Positions 58,864-64,000 of a DNA stretch of 64,000 bases are shown in pieces. This stretch comes from JBFMFR01 sp040752025 (GTDB lineage Bacteria; Chloroflexota; Anaerolineae; Anaerolineales; UBA4823): contig JBFMFR010000026.1 of NCBI GenBank assembly GCA_040752025.1, positions 1 to 64,000 on the forward strand, given 5' to 3'. The translations under genes were made by a program, and so were the position numbers. Position 1 is the first letter of the stretch, and each line of letters starts with the position of its first letter. Below the pieces are notes generated by a model. That model was not told the DNA's origin, did no database searches, and saw nothing but the letters and a program-made list of their open reading frames with translations.

Positions 58864-60375
58864 ATGCAGGAATACCATGCGCCAGTCAATGCAAGTGGCT
58901 CCATCACGAGCCAGGTTATCCCTGGCTCACGCCATCTTCTGGTCAGCCTGAACAGTGAACGGCTTATTTTAGATCGCCTGGTTTTCGCGATCTGGCAAGC
59001 GGCCGCCAGCAATGCCCTCGAAGAGATCACCCATCAACTGTCAAATAAGCAGAAAGAGCTCGAGCGCCTGAATGCGACCCTATCTTGCCTGGTCGCAGCA
59101 GGGCTTCTGGAAAGAGAAGGTTTCAAAAAACCACATCCCATCCATGATACTGTTCACGGAGAACTGGTATCGATCGTGCTTGTCAGTCACAACAGCCGCA
59201 AATGGTTGGAAACCTGTTTACAGTCCCTGGCAAATCAGACTTATACACCGGTCGAAATTATTATCGTCGATAACGCATCTCAGGATGAGACTATCCAATG
59301 GATCCAGGAAAAAGAAGCCGCCGATCTGCTGATCCGGCTGGAAACTGCATGTACGTTGTCACACGCTATCAACCAGGGGGTATCCAAAGCTAAGGGCAAA
59401 TACCTCCTATTGCTCAACCCGGATACCAGGTTAGAATCAGATGCGATCGCACAACTGGTAAACAAGGCTAAAAGCACAGTTCAATGCGCGGCGATAGCTG
59501 CCAAGCTCCGCTTATTATCAGCCCCAGCATTCTTGAACGGCATCGGTAATTACGTTGGGCCATTTTCCTGGGGTACTGATATCGGCCTGGGCCACCTCGA
59601 CCTTGGGCAATTCGACAATTTGGATGAGGTCCCTTCCGCTTGCTTTGCTGCAGCCCTGATACCCGCCGAAGCCTGGCATGAGATCGGTCCTCTCGATGAA
59701 GGGTTTCCTCTGTATTACGAGGACAGTGAATGGTGTTATCGCGCTCGCTTGTTAGGCTACCATGTCTACGTCGCGCCGAAAGCCATTGTCTATCACGCTT
59801 TTGGAGGTCATCAGGCACCTGGGAACGGTGTTCATCTGCCAGCCGCGAAATTGCGCCTGGTAGTTTTGGGTCGGCTACGCTTCGCCGCTCGTATCCTGGG
59901 ACCAGCCTACTTGCTGCGTTTCCTGGCTGGCTACCTGATCGAGGATTGTTTTCGCTTTATCATTGCTCTGTTCAGCGGAAGATGGCAAAGTTTGCCTGCC
60001 TATCCCCAGGCCTGGGTCTCTTTTCTCCGCTCTCTGGCAGCGCTACGCTTGGAACGCCAGCAATTGCAGTCCAGGCGCAAGCGATCTGATTACGATCTTT
60101 TTAGCCTGCAGCGTGAGTTCCCAATGCCACTGTTACGCCGCGGCCTGCCTCAACTAACATTAGATTTGGTAACCCATGAATATCTGCCTCTCCTCAAAAA
60201 GGACCTGATGCCACCAGTGTCGAAATTTGAGCCTGATGGTTCGGTAGCTGACCATCCACGCACAAACCGCCAGCCCTGGTGGCAGCGTTTGATCAGCATC
60301 TGGCGCGTCGAGGGGTTCTCAATCATGCTGCACCGCATGAGCCGCTACCTGATCTGGCGCATCATGCATGTTTAG
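58864..60375 (+). CDS. Glycosyltransferase family 2 with N-terminal PqqD-like winged helix
   Basis: A 503-aa protein. Residues 20-90 look like a PqqD/RRE-type winged helix (LLVSLNSERLILDRLVFAIW, then ALEEITHQLSNKQ and LVAAGLLEREG). GT2 follows: LVSIVLVSHNSRKWLETCL, EIIIVDNASQDETIQWI and LLLLNPDTRLE, in the rhamnosyltransferase style with ACFAAALIPAEAWHEIGPLDEGFPLYYEDSEW as acceptor loop. A 200-residue C-terminus contains amphipathic helices. In-frame codons before 58864 overlap the terminator, so ATG 58864 is the start. The small domain may bind a peptide or carrier partner. Confidence 0.8.
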   Translation: MQEYHAPVNASGSITSQVIPGSRHLLVSLNSERLILDRLVFAIWQAAASNALEEITHQLSNKQKELERLNATLSCLVAAGLLEREGFKKPHPIHDTVHGELVSIVLVSHNSRKWLETCLQSLANQTYTPVEIIIVDNASQDETIQWIQEKEAADLLIRLETACTLSHAINQGVSKAKGKYLLLLNPDTRLESDAIAQLVNKAKSTVQCAAIAAKLRLLSAPAFLNGIGNYVGPFSWGTDIGLGHLDLGQFDNLDEVPSACFAAALIPAEAWHEIGPLDEGFPLYYEDSEWCYRARLLGYHVYVAPKAIVYHAFGGHQAPGNGVHLPAAKLRLVVLGRLRFAARILGPAYLLRFLAGYLIEDCFRFIIALFSGRWQSLPAYPQAWVSFLRSLAALRLERQQLQSRRKRSDYDLFSLQREFPMPLLRRGLPQLTLDLVTHEYLPLLKKDLMPPVSKFEPDGSVADHPRTNRQPWWQRLISIWRVEGFSIMLHRMSRYLIWRIMHV

Positions 60376-60399
60376 GGAGGAAACTACTACAATCAAGCC

Positions 60400-61539
60400 A
60401 TGCGTATCGGAATTGATGCCACTCCTTTACCGCCCAACCCACTTGGAGCTGGGACTTATATTATCCAGCTCACTCGAGCTCTGACAGAACTTCACACTGA
60501 CGAACAGTGGGTCATTTTTGCACAACGCTCCGGAAGGGCCAAGATCGAGACTCCCGCGATGACAAATGTGGAATGGGTGCTGATTCCCGATATCAGTCCA
60601 TCGTCTCGCCTGGTATGGGAACAGAGTCGTCTGCCATTTCTCGCCCGCCGTTCACGGATAGACATTTTACACTCGTTGCACTACACGCGCCCGTGGGTTC
60701 TGCCTTATGCATCTTCGATCGTAACTTTCCACGATATGACTTTTCTACTCTATCCCGAGTTGCACACCCTGGCCAAACGAATTCTTTTCCCACTGGCGAT
60801 CCAGATGAGTGCGCGCCGTGCACAGGCAATCATCACAGTTTCGGAACACACCCGAAAAGATACCTTACGCTTGTTGAACCTGCCCGAAGAACGTGTAATT
60901 ACCACATCTCTGGCCGCCAGCCCAGATTATCGCCCGATTTCCGACGCGCTTTTACTGGAAAATTGTAAACGTAAGTACAATTTGCCCGATTCTTTCATCC
61001 TATATGTTGGCCCAGTCGAGCCACGTAAAAACCTGCCCTTGCTCCTGAAGGCCTACCATCGCCTGGCAGTCGACGGCCTGAACGCATCGCTGGTCATTGT
61101 TGGAGCATTGGGATGGATGTACGCGGAAGTCATGCAGCAGGTTAATGCCCTCAATCTAAGCAGCAAAGTACATTTTTTAGGGTATATTCCTGCTGAAGAC
61201 CTGCCAATGGTTTATAATCTAGCACGTGTCTTCGTCTATCCATCCCTATATGAGGGCTTTGGTCTCCCCCCTTTAGAAGCAATGGCTTGCGGGACGCCAG
61301 TTATCACCAGCGCAGTCTCAGCCATGATCGAAACGGTTGGGGAGGCAGGCATATTGGTAAACCCACAGGGAGCAGAAGGATTGGTCGATGCCATCCGTGT
61401 TGTTTGCGAGGATGATGAGTTACATCAGCAACTATCTCAGAAAGGCCGCGCCCAGGCAGCGAAATTTACATGGAAACACACCGCTCAAGAGACTCTAAGA
61501 GTATATCAGAAGGTGTGGAACGCCCGCCAGCGCCTGTAG
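60400..61539 (+). CDS. Glycosyltransferase family 4 (mannosyltransferase-like)
   Basis: A 379-aa GT-B enzyme. GIDATPLPPNPLGAGTYIIQ opens the acceptor domain; ITVSEHTRKDTLRLLNLPEE and ILYVGPVEPRKNLPLLLKAY lead into the donor domain with YPSLYEGFGLPPLEAMACGTPVITS, the E-x7-E motif. This pattern fits O-antigen mannosyl- or rhamnosyltransferases. GGGAGGA at 60374-60380 gives a ribosome site. Its stop lies inside the next gene. Confidence 0.9.
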   Translation: MRIGIDATPLPPNPLGAGTYIIQLTRALTELHTDEQWVIFAQRSGRAKIETPAMTNVEWVLIPDISPSSRLVWEQSRLPFLARRSRIDILHSLHYTRPWVLPYASSIVTFHDMTFLLYPELHTLAKRILFPLAIQMSARRAQAIITVSEHTRKDTLRLLNLPEERVITTSLAASPDYRPISDALLLENCKRKYNLPDSFILYVGPVEPRKNLPLLLKAYHRLAVDGLNASLVIVGALGWMYAEVMQQVNALNLSSKVHFLGYIPAEDLPMVYNLARVFVYPSLYEGFGLPPLEAMACGTPVITSAVSAMIETVGEAGILVNPQGAEGLVDAIRVVCEDDELHQQLSQKGRAQAAKFTWKHTAQETLRVYQKVWNARQRL

Positions 61540-62492
61540 ATGTGTCTGTGTGCATAGTAACTTACCAGGCGCGCAGCTTTTTGCGCGACTGTTTATCGTC
61601 TGTATATCAGAACACAGCGATCTCGTTTGAGGTAATTGTCGTCGACAATAACTCCAGCGATGGCACAGCCGAAATGCTTAGCAAGGAATACCCACAGGTA
61701 CAATACCTGGCTAACCAGCGCAACGAAGGCTTTACGCGCCCGATGAACCAGGCACTGCGCCGCGCCCGTGGTCGCTACCTGTTGCAGCTCAACCCAGACA
61801 CACTGATCCTTCCCAATGCGATCGATAAGCTGGTCGAATTTATGGGAACGCATGCAGAGGTGGGCATCTGCGGCCCCAAAGTGCTCAACAGCGACCTCAC
61901 TATGCAGAAGCAGTGCCGTCGAGGCGATTCTCGCCCGTGGGCAGTAATCACATACTTCTCTGGCCTGGCGGCGCGTTTTCCAAAAAGTAAATTTTTCGGC
62001 CAATACCTGATGAGTTACATCGATGAAAATCTGACCCACCCGGTAAGCGGCGTTTCCGGCTCGTGTATGCTCATCCGTAGAGAAGTGATCGATCAGATTG
62101 GGTATCTTGATGAACGCTATTTCGCCTGGCAAGAAGATGCCGATTACTGCCTGACTGCTCGCACCGCTGGTTGGCAGGTATATTACGTGCCCGAAGTGCA
62201 AATTATCCATTATGGTGGTATGGGCGGCTCAAGGGTTGAACCTTATCGCTCGCTCCTCGCATGGCATCGTTCATATTTCCTGTATTATCGAAAACACTTC
62301 GCCAGGGATTATTTCTTCCTTTTCAACTGGATTTACTACCTGGCGATGTTTATAAAGCTCTTGTTCTCCCTGTTGGTGAGCGTGATCCAAAAAGAAACTT
62401 TCGTTACTACTCCAGTTTCACCCACCGTGTGGAAGGCACCATCTTCAACCAATCCTGCCCGCGATGAGGGAGAACCAACTGCAAACTCATGA
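61515..62492 (+). CDS. Glycosyltransferase family 2 (rhamnosyltransferase-like)
   Basis: A GT-A enzyme of 325 aa from GTG 61515. VDVSVCIVTYQARSFLRDCL, VIVVDNNSSDGTAEML and YLLQLNPDTLILPNAI match the rhamnosyltransferase-like GT2 group; VSGSCMLIRREVIDQIGYLDE and FAWQEDADYCLTARTAGW are its acceptor region. A hydrophobic C-terminus (FNWIYYLAMFIKLLFSLLVS) anchors it to the membrane. The frame is open to ATG 61470 (70-base overlap); GTG 61515 with AGAAGG before it, or GTG 61542, fit better. Confidence 0.86.
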   Translation: MERPPAPVDVSVCIVTYQARSFLRDCLSSVYQNTAISFEVIVVDNNSSDGTAEMLSKEYPQVQYLANQRNEGFTRPMNQALRRARGRYLLQLNPDTLILPNAIDKLVEFMGTHAEVGICGPKVLNSDLTMQKQCRRGDSRPWAVITYFSGLAARFPKSKFFGQYLMSYIDENLTHPVSGVSGSCMLIRREVIDQIGYLDERYFAWQEDADYCLTARTAGWQVYYVPEVQIIHYGGMGGSRVEPYRSLLAWHRSYFLYYRKHFARDYFFLFNWIYYLAMFIKLLFSLLVSVIQKETFVTTPVSPTVWKAPSSTNPARDEGEPTANS

Positions 62493-63535
62493 CCGATCCC
62501 TGGTCTGATCGCTGGTCTCTACGCCAAGAGATTCTGCGCACTACGCATACCTGGCCACTGATCATATTGTTCTGCCTTACAGGCAGTTTGATCGGTTGGA
62601 TCGTATCATGGGTCTGGCCTTCCCCATTCCGGGCCACAAAAGAACTCTATGTGGGATTGAACGTTTACCGGGAACAGCCAACTCGTTTACAATTCGAGAA
62701 TCTGGACGACTATAAGAACTGGCAAATGGCAAACCTGAACACACTCATTTTTACCGATGAGGTCATCGACGCTTCTTTGGCAGGGTTGCAAAGCCTGGAC
62801 CCTTACTGGCATAACTTGAGCCGGCCCGAATTACGAGCAATGCTACATGCTTATTGGCGGAATGCCGGTAAATGGCATCTGGCGGCAGAAAACAACGATA
62901 CTCACAGGGCCGTACAGGCTGTCTCGGTATGGCAGCAAGTGGTCATCGAACGCGTCCATACCGCTTTACAGGAAGCACAAACGATGATCCTGTTGGATCG
63001 GCAAATGCAAGCACTGGCAACTCAACAAACCCTGGACAGTGCAAAACTGGCAGGTTTGCAGCAGACGCTTGCGAGCTTGCAGAGCCAACGTGCATCCTTG
63101 GCCAGTGTTCCTCCCAGCCAGGTATTAGATCAAACCCAACGCTGGTCGATCTGGCAAAACCTGGATCAAGCCGAACTGGGTACAACCTGGCCAGAACTGG
63201 CAGAGCGCTTCCCGGCGTCTGAAGAACATGTCGAGAAATATCTACCCTGGATGGAACAGGCTAACCTGTTACTGGACACGGAAATCATTGACCTAAACAG
63301 CCAGATTGAGGCCTTACAGGAGAAGCAGCTTACACTGTCCTCAGAATATGAGCATTCTTTGCAAATCAATCTGGGGCTTTCTGCCGATTTGCAGGTTGAA
63401 GGCGTTACTGCCGATCCGCCACAAGTTACGGTAGTTCGCCCGACAGGATTGCTCATGTTGATCGGCGGGTTGTTCGGGTTAGCAATTTGGTTGGCACAAT
63501 GGGCCGTTCGCATTTCACTGCTGGCAAGAGCCTGA
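62489..63535 (+). CDS. Wzz/chain-length-determinant-like protein
   Basis: A 348-aa inner-membrane protein. A first membrane helix (LIILFCLTGSLIGWIVSWVW, about 24-43) is followed by PSPFRATKELYVGLNV, as in Wzz/GumC proteins. A long helical periplasmic part rich in Gln and Leu (LQEAQTMILLDRQMQALATQ...LQQTLASLQSQRASL) and a second helix near the C-terminus (LLMLIGGLFGLAIWLAQWAV) complete the topology. No tyrosine kinase domain follows. It sits directly before an O-antigen ligase/polymerase-like gene, consistent with chain-length control. Confidence 0.82.
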   Translation: MTDPWSDRWSLRQEILRTTHTWPLIILFCLTGSLIGWIVSWVWPSPFRATKELYVGLNVYREQPTRLQFENLDDYKNWQMANLNTLIFTDEVIDASLAGLQSLDPYWHNLSRPELRAMLHAYWRNAGKWHLAAENNDTHRAVQAVSVWQQVVIERVHTALQEAQTMILLDRQMQALATQQTLDSAKLAGLQQTLASLQSQRASLASVPPSQVLDQTQRWSIWQNLDQAELGTTWPELAERFPASEEHVEKYLPWMEQANLLLDTEIIDLNSQIEALQEKQLTLSSEYEHSLQINLGLSADLQVEGVTADPPQVTVVRPTGLLMLIGGLFGLAIWLAQWAVRISLLARA

Positions 63536-63540
63536 CCATA

Positions 63541-64000
63541 ATGAATCAACAAACCCGTAGAAACACTGGGAGAAAAGCCGTACTGCTGACGCAACGCATC
63601 ACCTGGGCAGCGTTTCTATTATTCTTACCGATCACCAGCTTCCCGTTCTTCCCGGATGCAATTGGCGGCGAAGCCTTGGTCCGCCCGCTCTCGCTGTACC
63701 CGCTGGCTATCCTCACTATTCTTTTCGTTTTGCCGCGCCTGTTTAGCCATCCGATGCCCAGAAGCCTGCTGTCGCTACTGCCCTTTGTGCTCATTGCCAT
63801 AGCCAGTTCGTTGCTTTCGTTATTGCGAGGCATCGAGCCCGCCATGGGCATCTCAGCTACCGCACGCGCCCTGCGCGGAATTTTCACGCTGGCGATTGGC
63901 TGCGCCATCTACCTGGCGGTTACTTTACTGCCCAGGACAAATGATGACTTACGTTTCTCCTTACGCTGGATCTATATCGGTTGTGGGCTGGCGCTTTTTT
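63541..64000 (+). CDS. O-antigen ligase/polymerase-like membrane protein, cut by window end
   Basis: The first 153 residues of a membrane protein start at ATG 63541, five bases after the Wzz-like stop. The sequence runs RITWAAFLLFLPITSFPFFP, then a loop GGEALVRPLSLYPLAILTIL and a third helix LLSLLPFVLIAIASSLLSLL, followed by RGIEPAMGISATARALRGIF and another helix. This hydrophobic pattern matches the beginning of Wzy/WaaL-type proteins. The rest lies outside the window, so the assignment rests on context and topology. Confidence 0.7.
   Translation, partial: MNQQTRRNTGRKAVLLTQRITWAAFLLFLPITSFPFFPDAIGGEALVRPLSLYPLAILTILFVLPRLFSHPMPRSLLSLLPFVLIAIASSLLSLLRGIEPAMGISATARALRGIFTLAIGCAIYLAVTLLPRTNDDLRFSLRWIYIGCGLALF

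Overview
The window is one long, almost entirely plus-strand locus for making, decorating and exporting a surface polysaccharide. Gene order, moderately high G+C and protein character suggest a member of the Chloroflexota (Anaerolineae-like), but this is an inference: the window holds no rRNA or other taxonomic marker gene. Genes are tightly packed, often with 4-bp ATGA or GTGA stop/start overlaps, so long polycistronic units are likely. No tRNA, rRNA or CRISPR array was seen, and no gap exceeds about 300 bases.

Layout. 1-120: the tail of an IS5-like transposase and its probable terminal repeat. 276-785: an EPS-type MarR regulator behind a good promoter. 0.8-7.7 kb: GDP-fucose synthase, a first Wzm/Wzt ABC exporter whose ATPase has a C-terminal glycan-recognition domain, a capsule-type protein, a methyltransferase and a PseB-like dehydratase. 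7.8-23 kb: two NeuB-family synthases (one fused to a xylose-isomerase-like TIM barrel), an SpsF-like nucleotidyltransferase, glycosyltransferases, two sulfotransferases, an oxidoreductase and a bifunctional ATP sulfurylase/APS kinase that would supply PAPS. 24-28 kb: a compact module of acyl carrier protein, a seryl-tRNA-synthetase-like amino acid:carrier-protein ligase, GNAT, an AAC(3)-type acyltransferase and a DUF4910 aminopeptidase-like protein. 28-38 kb: three more sulfotransferases, glycosyltransferases, a CMP-sugar synthetase / 2-hydroxyacid dehydrogenase / SDR / DUF115 run and a membrane glycosyltransferase. 39-40.6 kb: a second Wzm/Wzt pair. 40.7-64 kb: a secreted clan-A glycosidase, RmlA and RmlD, more glycosyltransferases (one of 1152 aa), large membrane proteins, a secreted parallel beta-helix protein, a Wzz-like protein and the start of an O-antigen ligase/polymerase.

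How it may work together: nucleotide sugars (GDP-fucose, dTDP-rhamnose and at least one CMP-nonulosonate-like sugar) are assembled by many GT2 and GT4 enzymes, sulfated from PAPS by five sulfotransferases, methylated, possibly N-acylated by the carrier-protein module, and exported by two ABC transporters and/or a Wzy/Wzz-type route.

Two things stand out. First, a family of short GCGGAAC...GTTCCGC palindromes occurs about 19 times between 5.7 and 37.2 kb, mostly inside genes and always in frame, and was not found in the remaining 27 kb. Second, the ACP / amino acid:carrier-protein ligase / AAC(3) / DUF4910 cassette looks like an undescribed route for attaching an amino acid to a glycan amino sugar.
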